From positions 124,001 through 188,000 of the forward strand of contig CAJYNG010000020.1 of assembly GCA_913775725.1 (NCBI GenBank): a stretch of 64,000 bases of DNA, in the 5' to 3' direction. Positions within the stretch are counted from its first letter, which is position 1. Every line of letters starts with the position of its first letter. The notes below the pieces were generated by a model that ran no database searches, was not told where the DNA came from, and worked only from the letters and a program-made list of their open reading frames with translations. A program made the translations under genes and the position numbers. Positions 16,962 through 26,135 of the stretch are shown one piece after another. Origin of the DNA: an uncultured Stenotrophomonas sp. (lineage in GTDB: Bacteria; Pseudomonadota; Gammaproteobacteria; Xanthomonadales; Xanthomonadaceae).

Positions 16962-19120
16962 TTCGCTCCACCCTCTCATCCGCCGGCGCTACGCGCCCTA
17001 CCGCCTTCGCCCTGTCGCTGCTCGCCCTGTCGCTGGCAGCCGAACTGCATGCACAACAGGCTCCGCCCCCGACTGCCAGCGAATGGGGTGGCATCGGCTT
17101 GCTGCAGACACCGACAGCACGCATGGCCGAGGATGGGGATATCGCGTTCACTGCATCGCACAATTCTCCGTACAGTCGATACAACCTGACATTGCAGCCA
17201 TTCTCTTGGCTGGAAGGCTCGTTCCGATACATCAACGTCTCCAACCTGCGATACGGGGAAACCAGCCTCAGCGGTGACCAGAACTACAAGGACAAGTCGA
17301 TCGATTTCAAGGTGCGATTCTGGCGCGAAACGCGCTGGACGCCAGATCTTGCCTTCGGCGTGCGTGATCTGGGCGGCACGGGCTTCTTCTCCAGCGAGTA
17401 CCTGGTCGCGAGCAAGAATTTCGGCCCTATTGATGCATCCGTTGGCCTGGCAACCGGCTACATTGGCAATCGCGGCGACTTTTCGAACCCTCTAGGAGCA
17501 ATCGATGATCGCTTCAAGGAGCGCCGCCCTATCGCCGGAAGCAATATCAATGACGCCGGCAAGTTCGGGGTGAGCAACATGTTCAAAGGCCCAGTAGGCA
17601 TCTTTGGCGGCATCACCTACCAAACACCGTGGGATCCCCTGCTAGTCAAGGTCGAGTATGACGGCAATGATTACAGGCGCGAACCGAGACGCAACAACCT
17701 CAAGCAAAGTACGCCGGTGAACATCGGATTGGTCTACGCGCCAAATCGAAATGTGGAACTCACAGCCGCTTGGGAGCGTGGTGAGGCGGCCATGTTTTCA
17801 TTGACCCTGCGCGGGAATCCCGGTCATGCCCCCTCTGCACCTAAGCCCTTCGATCCACCTCCCACAAGGATTGACCGCAGCGCGCTAGCGAACCAAGGAG
17901 CATCAAGTGCGACGCAACCGGATTGGAAGTCCGTCGCTGGCGACATCGACGAGAACGCTGGATTCCGCGTAGACAGCATTTCCCGCCGCGGCAGCGAGCT
18001 GGTGATCGACGGCTATCAGAATCGCTACGCCAGCCCAGCCAAGGGCATGGGCCGCGCTGCGCGCATTCTTGGCAATACGCTTGACGACAGCTACGACTGG
18101 TACACATTCCGGACGACACGTCTGGGCATGCCAACCGTAGACATGTCGATCAAGCGAGAGACCATCGAGGCGTATCTGCAGGGGGCTGCAAGCGAAGATG
18201 ACCTTCGACGCAGTACCGAGATCAGCGCGCCCACCGCCATCCGGACCGATACCCTCTATCAGGCAGGAAGCCGCCCCTGGGGAGGCGGCTTCAGCTTTGG
18301 GTATCGACAGAATCTCGGCGGCCCGGATGGGTTCATCCTGTATCAGGTTTCTGCCAATGCAAGCGGGAGCGTATTCTTCCGTCCAAACGTATGGCTGACA
18401 GGTTCGCTGAGCGCGAACGTCATCAACAATTACGACAAATTCCGCTACGACGCCCCGAGCAATGTCCCGCGAGTACGAACTGATATCCGCAGGTACTTGA
18501 ATACATCCGACCTAACAATGCCCAACCTGCAGTTCAACATTGCAGGCCGACTTGGCAAAGACCTCTACGGTATCGCGTACGCCGGCTATCTTGAGTGGAT
18601 GTACGCCGGCGTGGGCGGCGAGCTTCTCTATCGACCGATGGGTGAATCATGGGCAGTTGGAGCCAATTTGAACCACCTGCGCCAGCGTGATTTCAATCAG
18701 CATTTTGGTTTGCGTGATTACCGAATTACCACGGGCCACGCCACAATTTACTACTCGTTTGACGCACAGGAACGAGTCGTTGGCTCCCTCTCGGTAGGAC
18801 GGTACCTGGCCGGCGACTACGGCGCCACGATCAATGTCGCGCGTGTTTTCGACAATGGCATGAGCATGGGAGCCTATGTTACGAAAACCGACATGTCTGC
18901 CAGGGACTTCGGGGAGGGCAGCTTCGACAAGGGAATCTACTTCAGCATACCGTTTGACAGCATTCTTCCTCGCTCCACCCGCGGCAGCGCAACCATCAAC
19001 TGGGCCCCCCTTATCAGGGATGGCGGCGCAATGATGGGACGTAAGTACTCGCTATATAGCATTACCGGCGAGCGTGAAGACCGACTTTTCTACGACAACA
19101 TCCGCTCGATTGCGGATTGA
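16958..19120 (+). CDS. yjbH: YjbH/GfcD-family outer-membrane protein (DUF940)
   Basis: 720 residues from GTG 16958, which overlaps the previous stop by four bases. A signal peptide (FALSLLALSLAAELHAQ) is followed by the family opening SEWGGIGLLQTPTARMAEDGDIAFTASHNSPYSRYN. The remainder alternates short beta strands ending in aromatics, consistent with one or two outer-membrane barrels, and ends YSLYSITGEREDRLFYDNIRSIAD. Family length is about 700 residues. Relatives are needed for polysaccharide export in E. coli, but the mechanism is unsettled. It is the last gene of the plus-strand arm. Confidence 0.9.
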   Translation: MIRSTLSSAGATRPTAFALSLLALSLAAELHAQQAPPPTASEWGGIGLLQTPTARMAEDGDIAFTASHNSPYSRYNLTLQPFSWLEGSFRYINVSNLRYGETSLSGDQNYKDKSIDFKVRFWRETRWTPDLAFGVRDLGGTGFFSSEYLVASKNFGPIDASVGLATGYIGNRGDFSNPLGAIDDRFKERRPIAGSNINDAGKFGVSNMFKGPVGIFGGITYQTPWDPLLVKVEYDGNDYRREPRRNNLKQSTPVNIGLVYAPNRNVELTAAWERGEAAMFSLTLRGNPGHAPSAPKPFDPPPTRIDRSALANQGASSATQPDWKSVAGDIDENAGFRVDSISRRGSELVIDGYQNRYASPAKGMGRAARILGNTLDDSYDWYTFRTTRLGMPTVDMSIKRETIEAYLQGAASEDDLRRSTEISAPTAIRTDTLYQAGSRPWGGGFSFGYRQNLGGPDGFILYQVSANASGSVFFRPNVWLTGSLSANVINNYDKFRYDAPSNVPRVRTDIRRYLNTSDLTMPNLQFNIAGRLGKDLYGIAYAGYLEWMYAGVGGELLYRPMGESWAVGANLNHLRQRDFNQHFGLRDYRITTGHATIYYSFDAQERVVGSLSVGRYLAGDYGATINVARVFDNGMSMGAYVTKTDMSARDFGEGSFDKGIYFSIPFDSILPRSTRGSATINWAPLIRDGGAMMGRKYSLYSITGEREDRLFYDNIRSIAD

Positions 19121-19928
19121 GCGAAGCAGCGAATAGCAAAAAGTGGAGCTGGCTTTACCAGTTCGCAAGAGCCGCCGACCCAGCAAGCAACGCGAGCCAC
19201 AATCGAACGCCTGCGCCAAGCTCAGTCCTGAAATTTTGCCTGCCCTAGCTTCACCCACAGTTCGGTGGCCTAGCGCTGATGTGACGCCAAGGCCCCCGAT
19301 AGCCCTACGTCATCCAGCCAAGAATGCGATAGCCAGACGAGGGCTCGACCTCAATCAAATTTCAGTCGGCGAAGCCACCAAAGGTGGAACTGCATGTGCA
19401 CGCTCTGAGACTTAGCACGCCGATGTAATGATCAGCCGGTTTCTGCTCAGGTCATGCGGTCAATGTAGCCGCATAGACCGCATCTAGGGTCATCATCTTC
19501 AGTGCCTAATGTGGGCGCTACTGGCTTTAGAAGGCGATCCAGTCAGCGATCACCCGCATTGCATGGGTTTGGCTCTCAAAGTGATACCTGCGCACGCATT
19601 GCTCTTTCAGTGTGCTGATCAAACGTTCCACCATTCCCTACTGCTGTAAGCATTGCAGGGTGATGAACTCCTGCTTCAGGCCGTGGCTGCGCACCAGCCG
19701 GGTGCAATCGCGGCTGGTGAATACCAGGCCGCTGTCTGAGCGGACTAGACCGGTCTGGCGACCAACAGGCTAGCCCTGAATGATATCCAGGACCAGAGTC
19801 GGCTTGCCTCGGGCGGCGCATCGCCCAACTTGTACGTCTTTCACTTTACTCGTCGCAGCCTTCTTCACGAAAAGCAAACCTCATCCGAAAGGCCTCATTC
19901 CACCACGGATACGGCCCATCAAACTCAT
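19121..19928. other. Junction between the two polysaccharide arms; no intact gene
   Basis: About 800 bases separate the converging arms. Positions 19452-19812 hold a decayed IS3-type transposase fragment. I see nothing recognisable in 19121-19451 or 19813-19928; the short frame at 19143-19415 (+) has no ribosome site or family resemblance. No intact insertion-sequence ends or target duplication could be defined. Confidence 0.6.
19452..19812 (-). pseudogene. IS3-family transposase (orfB) C-terminal remnant
   Basis: Read on the minus strand in one frame, the fragment gives GLVFTSRDCTRLVRSHG, LKQEFITLQCLQQ, GMVERLISTLKEQCVRRYHF, ESQTHAMRVIADWIAF, RPH and ALKMMTLDAVYAATLTA. This is the C-terminal part of an IS3-type rve transposase, including the GMVER...LKEQC block with its catalytic Glu. 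Five in-frame stop codons interrupt it, and the N-terminal half and orfA are missing. It is a dead remnant that marks past rearrangement next to the sugar-specific genes. Confidence 0.88.
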
Positions 19929-21089
19929 TTAGCTTGAAACCGTATAACGATTAGAACTGAGAACCGGCGCCTTACGAAGGCCTAGCGCCAATGCGAGAGC
20001 GAGGGCCACAAACACACTATTCATTGCCGAGACCGAAAGTGCAGAACTGCAAACTATCCCAATAAACACGGCAACATCATTCTTTGAATATCCACTATTC
20101 CTCAGTGCGCACCACATAAACCACAAAAGGAAAGCGAGACCAATGATTCCATGATCAAAAACAACCCGAAGGAAATAAGAGTGCAAAATTACGGAATAAC
20201 AGCGCCCATCACCCGCGAAACTAAATAAATCATCATAGAAGGCCAGCCGCCCGCAAGCCGAACTAGATAGCGGCGTCAGCGGCATGCTTCCAACTAGAAA
20301 CTTCCAAGATGGCCAACTCGAAACCTCATTCACGAATACCATCATGAAGTTATATCTATCAATCGACTCAACCCCCCCTCCCTCAGACCGCAGGAAAAAG
20401 ATAGCCGCCGCGACCGCGCCAAGAGCCAACATGCCTGCAAAGTAAAAAAAGGTTTTGAGACTGAGCCTATTCAGATACAACCCATAGAAAAGCACAAGCA
20501 GCGCGAGAACCGAACTTCGCGAACCAGATAGAGCAACAATAGCCAAAAGAACCAAAAACCAATAGGTCATCCTCCGACCGAGATCACCCCTAACCACAAA
20601 GAAATAAAGAATAATGAATATCAACTCAAAATTATTCTCAACATATATACCCGGCCTCGACCCCATTCTCGGAGTAAAATTCATAATTATTGAGTATAAA
20701 TACTTAATCAAAAATGCCACAAGAAGAAATTTAAGAACACGTACTGCAAACTTCCTCGAAAATACATCCGACTTATAGAACAGGCACAAGGGAATCACGT
20801 AGAAGAAAGCTTTGTAAGCCTGCGCAAAATCAAGAGGGTGCGCAGGCCTATACAGATTCATCACCACGAACGAACCAAAAACATAGGCAGCTGCTGCAAT
20901 GAAGAAAGCAATAACCGAGCGTTTCGGCAGTCGAAAAACGATTAATGCAGCAAGGACAAGGACGACCTCAAAAATTGGCCCTGCGGGCAAATAGTTGTAC
21001 GAGAACGGGCTTAAAAGCCCTACAACTCCCAAGGCAACAAGAGAATAGAAGCACAGCTTCTCCGCAAAACCAACGCGCGCATTAATCAT
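19929..21089 (-). CDS. wzy: Probable O-antigen/exopolysaccharide polymerase (Wzy)
   Basis: 386 residues from ATG 21089. About ten to twelve hydrophobic segments and a longer polar loop (SEGGGVESIDRYNFMMVFVNEV...SSACGRLAFYDDLFSFAGDGRC) match the layout of Wzy polymerases, which join lipid-linked repeat units in the periplasm. Wzy sequences diverge too much for a motif call; the position among wzx, glycosyltransferases and wzc is the main support. The frame continues upstream to a TTG at 21161, adding 24 unlikely residues. The coding sequence is AT-rich relative to the flanking genome, which suggests horizontal acquisition. Confidence 0.72.
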   Translation of the reverse strand: MINARVGFAEKLCFYSLVALGVVGLLSPFSYNYLPAGPIFEVVLVLAALIVFRLPKRSVIAFFIAAAAYVFGSFVVMNLYRPAHPLDFAQAYKAFFYVIPLCLFYKSDVFSRKFAVRVLKFLLVAFLIKYLYSIIMNFTPRMGSRPGIYVENNFELIFIILYFFVVRGDLGRRMTYWFLVLLAIVALSGSRSSVLALLVLFYGLYLNRLSLKTFFYFAGMLALGAVAAAIFFLRSEGGGVESIDRYNFMMVFVNEVSSWPSWKFLVGSMPLTPLSSSACGRLAFYDDLFSFAGDGRCYSVILHSYFLRVVFDHGIIGLAFLLWFMWCALRNSGYSKNDVAVFIGIVCSSALSVSAMNSVFVALALALALGLRKAPVLSSNRYTVSS

Positions 21090-21167
21090 TGCGAGTTCCC
21101 AAGCATTAGCACCACCACCACCCGAAGCCCACAACAAAAACTCCAAGTGAATCGATGGCAAAAAATT

Positions 21168-21863
21168 CTATCGAAAACAAACCCTATCCAGAACGAACGC
21201 AACCAATCCAACCGGATAGTCAATAGCGTATCTAGGAATAAGCCTCCCGGGCTCCTTCCATATTCTATATAGCCAACGAAGATTCAATTTGTCCATCAGG
21301 AGCGGGTAGTAGCTAACCCCTTCACTCCCAACTAGTTGATCAAGGTATCCGCCGCAAGTGTATCCAGTGCCCTTCCAAGCGTGCGCCCTAAGTTTAAGCA
21401 AAAGGTTCTCTTGGTGCGGAGTCCCCATACTGCAGATAACAACATCGCATTGAGCAGCTCGGGCCAGAACCTCCGATAGCATCTCTTCTGGAAAGTAGCC
21501 ATCAGATACGAACTTGACATTCAACGCTGGATAACGCCTCATCAAATGATCAGCAGCCAATGAAGCCACGCCTGGCGCCGATCCGATCAGCGCCACACTC
21601 AGGCCATGCGAGACACACTCGGAAAAGACGACCGGAGCCAGCGACGTGTCGTCGAAACTCTCCCGTTGAACTGTTCGCCCTCCGCAAACCCGCGCAAGTA
21701 GAGCTAGAGAGATGCCATCAAAATGAACCAAGAAGGCTTCTCCTCGAAGAACATCAGGCCGCAGGTTCCTCAAAACACGGTAGGAATATGGATTGACGAA
21801 GGTATGAAGCCTTCCGTCGAGTCCCTTTCCTGCCCGATGGGAACGAGCTCCATCTACTTCCAC
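21168..21863 (-). CDS. WecG/TagA/CpsF-family glycosyltransferase
   Basis: 231 residues. The family core is clear: NPYSYRVLR, FLVHFDGISLALLARV, VALIGSAPGVASLAADHL, FVSDGYFPEEM and CDVVICSMGTPHQENLLLKL. Members (WecG, TagA, GumM) transfer ManNAc, ManNAcA or GlcA onto a lipid-linked acceptor at the cytoplasmic face. A GumM-like GlcA transfer would fit the UDP-GlcA supplied by ugd in this cluster, but the donor is not proved. The start overlaps the preceding glycosyltransferase by 10 bases. The gene is AT-richer than the genome around the locus. Confidence 0.88.
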   Translation of the reverse strand: MEVDGARSHRAGKGLDGRLHTFVNPYSYRVLRNLRPDVLRGEAFLVHFDGISLALLARVCGGRTVQRESFDDTSLAPVVFSECVSHGLSVALIGSAPGVASLAADHLMRRYPALNVKFVSDGYFPEEMLSEVLARAAQCDVVICSMGTPHQENLLLKLRAHAWKGTGYTCGGYLDQLVGSEGVSYYPLLMDKLNLRWLYRIWKEPGRLIPRYAIDYPVGLVAFVLDRVCFR

Positions 21864-22510
21864 AGCTTCTTCTCCACCTTCTTAATTATTCGACTGAAAA
21901 TATTCTGCCGCCAGGACTTACCCCAGTGATGAATAGCAAACGTGTCGGGAGTGATGTCTTGGAACATCAGCTCCTTGGTAGCAGACTCCCTGTCATACGG
22001 ATTGTATGGATAGAAATAGTTCGGCGGAAGGACACGCACTCCGTCCTTCGAAATCGTCCGCAGCGTCTCCATGGCCACCTCCGGAGCAATCATGTATGGC
22101 CGTTTTGCCTCATGCCGCTCATCGATAAAGTCCATGCATGCACGCATAAATGCGTGCCCCTTAACGGCACCAAATACCCCTGTGGTTGCCCTACCTCTTG
22201 ACTCTTCACCTATGAACATCTCACAGTCCAAGAGAGGCTCCATGTTCTTGATAACTTCGACATCAGCATCAAGATAAATCCCTCCCTCACTGTGTACGAC
22301 ACGCAATCGCACGTAATCCGAGAGAAATGCCCACTCTTTTCGCGCGTAGCATGACTTCAAAAATGGGGTGTCAATTGCCGTATTGGATTCATCCCAACGC
22401 ACAATTTCAAAGTCCGGAAGCCACGCATTCCAGCTATCGACACAGCGCTCATACATTGCAGGCAGCGGCTTCCCGCCAAACCAGCAGTAGTGAATCTTCT
22501 TGTCAATCAC
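21854..22510 (-). CDS. Glycosyltransferase family 32 (DXD sugar transferase)
   Basis: 218 residues from GTG 22510. The opening KKIHYCWFGGKPLP and the metal-binding DXD in GGIYLDADVEVIKNM are diagnostic of GT32/capsular polysaccharide transferases. FLSDYVRLRVVHSEGG precedes the DXD as usual, and HHWGKSW near the C-terminus is also typical. It probably adds one sugar to the repeat unit; the donor is unknown. GTG 22510 overlaps the stop of the upstream GT4 gene by four bases (GTGA), which fixes the start; the longer frame back to 22651 is antisense-like noise within that gene. Confidence 0.9.
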   Translation of the reverse strand: MIDKKIHYCWFGGKPLPAMYERCVDSWNAWLPDFEIVRWDESNTAIDTPFLKSCYARKEWAFLSDYVRLRVVHSEGGIYLDADVEVIKNMEPLLDCEMFIGEESRGRATTGVFGAVKGHAFMRACMDFIDERHEAKRPYMIAPEVAMETLRTISKDGVRVLPPNYFYPYNPYDRESATKELMFQDITPDTFAIHHWGKSWRQNIFSRIIKKVEKKLWK

Positions 22511-23604
22511 GATGTCACGTCCTTGATAATTTCGATCACCGTCTCTGCGTGCACTCGCTCGCTGAATCTGTCCAACGCCAGGGCCGACCGACCCCAGGCA
22601 TCGCGACACTGCTCCGGATCGCCGCTGATCTTTTTCAGCGCAGCTCCCCACGACTCAACACTATCGTCGAGCACTACAAAGTAGGGATCAACGGTTTCCG
22701 GCAGCCCCCCTCGATTGCTTACAAGCACTGGACGACCGTGCGACAAGGCCTCTATCGCGGCTCGACCAAGCGGTTCATGCCACTGGGACGGCACAAGCAG
22801 AACATCGATCGAGGAAAAAATATCTTCAACACGGGATTTCCAGCCGCCATAAATAAGATTGGGCAGTCGAAAGTTCCTCTCTGCCGCTGAAAAATAGAAG
22901 AACTTAACTTTCGGCAGCGATGCCGCCAGCCCTGTCAGAACATCCTCACCTTTATGCGCTGAAGGATTGATCATGCCTACATGAAGCTCGGCACGGGGCT
23001 GCATGTAGCTATGACACTTACCAGAGAGCGGCGGATAGAGTACAGATATGCGAGCACAAGGAATTCTGAAGTAATTGCCAACCAGCCTCTGCATAAAGTG
23101 GCTGTTCGTTATCACTCTATCGGCTGATCGATACGCCCGTCGCACCCGACCTAGTCCTGCGACGTCGAAAGCGAGCGCTTTGAGTCGTGCAATCGCTCCA
23201 CCGTGATGCTGGCTGTAATAGAGATCTTCGAACGCTCGAGTAATGATCACATGCGCAGCGCCAACACTCCTCTTCATCAGCAAGGAGTAGACGATATCCG
23301 AAACGCCATTTGTGGAAAGTACCACACGCACCCCGCTACTACTCAGCACATCGTCAAGCCGCGCCTTGATCCATGTGCGCTTTCGGACCCGGGAAGAGAA
23401 TCCCTTCTCCGGGAAAGGCGCCGTCAGATGCCTGATGCCATGCCCCGCAAGCAATGTAATGACATTCTTTGAGAGATTTGGCGCAATGACCATACACTGA
23501 CCCGCGCGGGAAGCATCGATTATCAGCTGCATGTTCGAAACATGACCGCCACTGGCCCCAGCATCACCACGTGCTTTCAGGGCATAAAGAGCAAAAACTA
23601 TCAT
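22507..23604 (-). CDS. GT4-family glycosyltransferase
   Basis: 365 residues. GT-B fold: the N-terminal domain includes ASGGHVSNMQLIIDASRAGQ and RVITNSHFMQRLV. The C-terminal donor-binding domain carries VGMINPSAHKGEDVL and the GT4 signature VPSQWHEPLGRAAIEALSHGRPVLVSNRGGLPETV, with the second Glu of the EX7E motif. The first acidic position is also present. It uses a nucleotide sugar at the cytoplasmic membrane face. ATG 23604 overlaps the wzx stop (ATGA), so these genes are translationally coupled. Confidence 0.9.
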   Translation of the reverse strand: MIVFALYALKARGDAGASGGHVSNMQLIIDASRAGQCMVIAPNLSKNVITLLAGHGIRHLTAPFPEKGFSSRVRKRTWIKARLDDVLSSSGVRVVLSTNGVSDIVYSLLMKRSVGAAHVIITRAFEDLYYSQHHGGAIARLKALAFDVAGLGRVRRAYRSADRVITNSHFMQRLVGNYFRIPCARISVLYPPLSGKCHSYMQPRAELHVGMINPSAHKGEDVLTGLAASLPKVKFFYFSAAERNFRLPNLIYGGWKSRVEDIFSSIDVLLVPSQWHEPLGRAAIEALSHGRPVLVSNRGGLPETVDPYFVVLDDSVESWGAALKKISGDPEQCRDAWGRSALALDRFSERVHAETVIEIIKDVTS

Positions 23605-24893
23605 TGCGACCCCCAACCAGGACGCAAAGTCCGCGCCAACCACAGATAGAATGCGACCAACGTAGCCTCACCTGTGACAGTAGAAAGTACTGCGCCCCAT
23701 AATCCGAGAACTGGAATGCAAATGAGATTAAGGCCGACGCAAATTGCGGCCACGGCAAACATAGCGGCAACCTTTGGTCGCACAAAGCAGTCAAGCGAAA
23801 GCGACGCCCCAACTGAAATGGAGACAAATCGCAAAGGGATTGCGACAGACAACCCTGAAAGCAAAATACCCGCCTGCCTATACTGATCGCCGAAAATCAG
23901 CGGAATGACAAAGGGCGAAGTCACCGCACAACCCAACCCGGCTAGGCTCCCCAGCCCCGCCATCAACTTGACTCCACGCGCGTGAGTCTGAAGATAGCGC
24001 TCTTGAGAGTGCGCAGCCCACCGATGCAACCTCGGCAACATCATTTTCTGGTAAACGACATTCGGCACCATGTAAACAGCCATGAGTATCGATGCGGCCG
24101 CGCCGTAGGTGCCAGCGGCTGCTGATCCAAGGAGATAGGTGAGGGAGACGATACTGGCCTGGAAGTAGAACTGATAGAAGATCCCTCCCAACCCGTAGGG
24201 AAGAGCTCCCTTGCCCGCCTCGATCATTCTCGGAACTTCTGACTGCGCGACGGAGCTCGATAGCAGTCCAGCTGGACCATGACCAACCAGCTTAATTTCG
24301 CCTCGTGCAAGACTATTCAGATGGCGCCAACCGGCGACAAGCGTGATCACGGCAACCAAAGCAAATGCCCAGCTCATTGCTTGGGCATCCAGTCCTTGAA
24401 CCTTGCACAAGAGCAGCGAAACCACCCCCAGTCGAGCGAACTGGGGGACCGTCTGCCAGAGCATCAATGCAAGGGGGCGCTCTTCCAGCAAAAAGCGGGT
24501 TCCGATGATCTCCAGAAAAGCCATCGACAACAGATGGAACTGGAGAATCAGTAGACTCGCACCGGCATGACTTGAAGCACCGGCCAACAGTCCAACCACA
24601 CTGACAAGACAGAGCGCGGAGAAAGTAGACCAAATTCCAAATCGCAGTGAAGCGGGCATCCAGCGCCGCGCCCCCCAACCTTCTTCGCCAAAGACGCGGA
24701 GCCAGAAGGACTGCACGCCAAATCCGGCCAGCGGTGCGGCCGCGGTGACCGTAGCCAGCGCCGACGCAAAGATGCCAAATTCACTAGGTCCTAATGCTCT
24801 AGCGATAAGAATCTGAGTAGTAAACGCGGCACCCGATCCCAGTAGAGTAAAAATCGAGAGCACCGCTACGCTCGCGCGATCGGAAGACGGCAC
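23601..24893 (-). CDS. wzx: Wzx-type polysaccharide flippase
   Basis: 430 residues with about twelve membrane segments of the MATE/MOP superfamily. The N-terminus FTLLGSGAAFTTQILIARALGPSEFGIFASAL is typical of polysaccharide repeat-unit flippases, and the late segment PLIFGDQYRQAGILLSGLSVAIPLRF fits the conserved second half. It should move the lipid-linked repeat unit across the inner membrane for the polymerase at 19929. GTG 24893 starts three bases after the ugd stop and gives the expected length. Confidence 0.9.
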   Translation of the reverse strand: MPSSDRASVAVLSIFTLLGSGAAFTTQILIARALGPSEFGIFASALATVTAAAPLAGFGVQSFWLRVFGEEGWGARRWMPASLRFGIWSTFSALCLVSVVGLLAGASSHAGASLLILQFHLLSMAFLEIIGTRFLLEERPLALMLWQTVPQFARLGVVSLLLCKVQGLDAQAMSWAFALVAVITLVAGWRHLNSLARGEIKLVGHGPAGLLSSSVAQSEVPRMIEAGKGALPYGLGGIFYQFYFQASIVSLTYLLGSAAAGTYGAAASILMAVYMVPNVVYQKMMLPRLHRWAAHSQERYLQTHARGVKLMAGLGSLAGLGCAVTSPFVIPLIFGDQYRQAGILLSGLSVAIPLRFVSISVGASLSLDCFVRPKVAAMFAVAAICVGLNLICIPVLGLWGAVLSTVTGEATLVAFYLWLARTLRPGWGSQ

Positions 24894-24896
24894 TGG

Positions 24897-26063
24897 TCAG
24901 TCCGCCCCGAACAAATCGCGAGAGTACGTTCGGGTCGAAACGTCGTAGAGCTCATCATTTACGCGATTTGCAACAATCACGTCAGAAAGCGCCTTAAACA
25001 CATCAAGATCTCGCACTACTTTCGAGCCGAAGAACACATCCTCTCGTAGCAACGGCTCAAATACGATGACCTCGACGCCTTTCGCCTTCAGCCGTTTCAT
25101 GACGCCCTGAATACTCGATGCACGAAAATTGTCGGACCCGGACTTCATCGCGAGGCGGTAGATGCCGACAACCTTCGGGCTGCGAGCAAGAATCTCATCC
25201 GCAATGAAGTCCTTTCGTGTACTGTTGGAATCGACGATTGCCCGAATCAGGTTCTGGGGAACATCCTGATAATTCGCAAGCAGTTGCTTTGTATCTTTGG
25301 GGAGGCAGTAGCCTCCGTAACCAAATGATGGATTGTTGTAGTGCCCACCTATGCGCGGGTCCATGCAGACACCCTCGATCACCTGACGGGAGCTCAGACC
25401 ATGGGTAGCGGCATACGTATCAAGCTCGTTGAAATAGGCGACGCGCATTGCCAAATATGTATTGGCAAATAGCTTGATTGCCTCTGCCTCAGTTGAATCG
25501 CAGAAGAGAGTGGGAATGTCCGTTGCTTCCGCCCCGCCTTGCAAAAGCCCTGCAAAAGCCCTCGCCCTGTCGCTATCCTCGCCCATTACAATACGACTAG
25601 GATGGAGATTGTCGAACAACGCCTTGCCTTCGCGCAGAAATTCGGGCGAAAAAATGATGTTCTCCGTACAAAAACGCTTCCTTGCCAATACAGTGAAGCC
25701 GACAGGTACCGTTGACTTGAGAATCATGATCGCTGAGGGGTTGACCTCCAGCACGGCGGCGATGACCGACTCGACCGAAGCTGTATTGAAGCGATTGGTC
25801 GCAACGTCGTAGTCGGTAGGTGTCGCAATCACCACATAGTCGGCATTCCCATAGGCAGACCGCGCATCCAGGGTTGCATGAAGATCGAGCTCTCGCGTTG
25901 CCAGATAGCGCTCAATATCGCGATCCTCGATCGGCGATATCCGGGCATTGATCTGCGCCACCTTGGCTGCATCAATATCAACCGCCATGACAGAATTATG
26001 CTGGGCAAGCAGGATTGCGTTTGCCAGTCCGACATAACCAGTGCCCGCAATCGCGATCTTCAT
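24897..26063 (-). CDS. ugd: UDP-glucose 6-dehydrogenase
   Basis: 388 residues, the length of E. coli Ugd. It shows the NAD-binding N-terminus ([21 protein letters not shown]), KSTVPVGFT, the segment [19 protein letters not shown], and the catalytic Cys in [13 protein letters not shown]. It oxidises UDP-glucose to UDP-glucuronate with two NAD+. The product indicates a uronic-acid-containing polymer and gives a donor for one of the glycosyltransferases here. It probably belongs to one transcript with wzx and the downstream genes. Confidence 0.95.
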   Translation of the reverse strand: MKIAIAGTGYVGLANAILLAQHNSVMAVDIDAAKVAQINARISPIEDRDIERYLATRELDLHATLDARSAYGNADYVVIATPTDYDVATNRFNTASVESVIAAVLEVNPSAIMILKSTVPVGFTVLARKRFCTENIIFSPEFLREGKALFDNLHPSRIVMGEDSDRARAFAGLLQGGAEATDIPTLFCDSTEAEAIKLFANTYLAMRVAYFNELDTYAATHGLSSRQVIEGVCMDPRIGGHYNNPSFGYGGYCLPKDTKQLLANYQDVPQNLIRAIVDSNSTRKDFIADEILARSPKVVGIYRLAMKSGSDNFRASSIQGVMKRLKAKGVEVIVFEPLLREDVFFGSKVVRDLDVFKALSDVIVANRVNDELYDVSTRTYSRDLFGAD

Positions 26064-26135
26064 GGTTTAAATTCGATTCTAGAAAGATGGCTGCACACAC
26101 AACCGAGCTTCTGGATAACCAATCCCACTTGAAAC

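Noticed and set aside
19427-19454. TGATCAGCC... near the transposase end as an IS inverted repeat
   Set aside because: No matching partner was found at the other side, so the element boundaries stay undefined.
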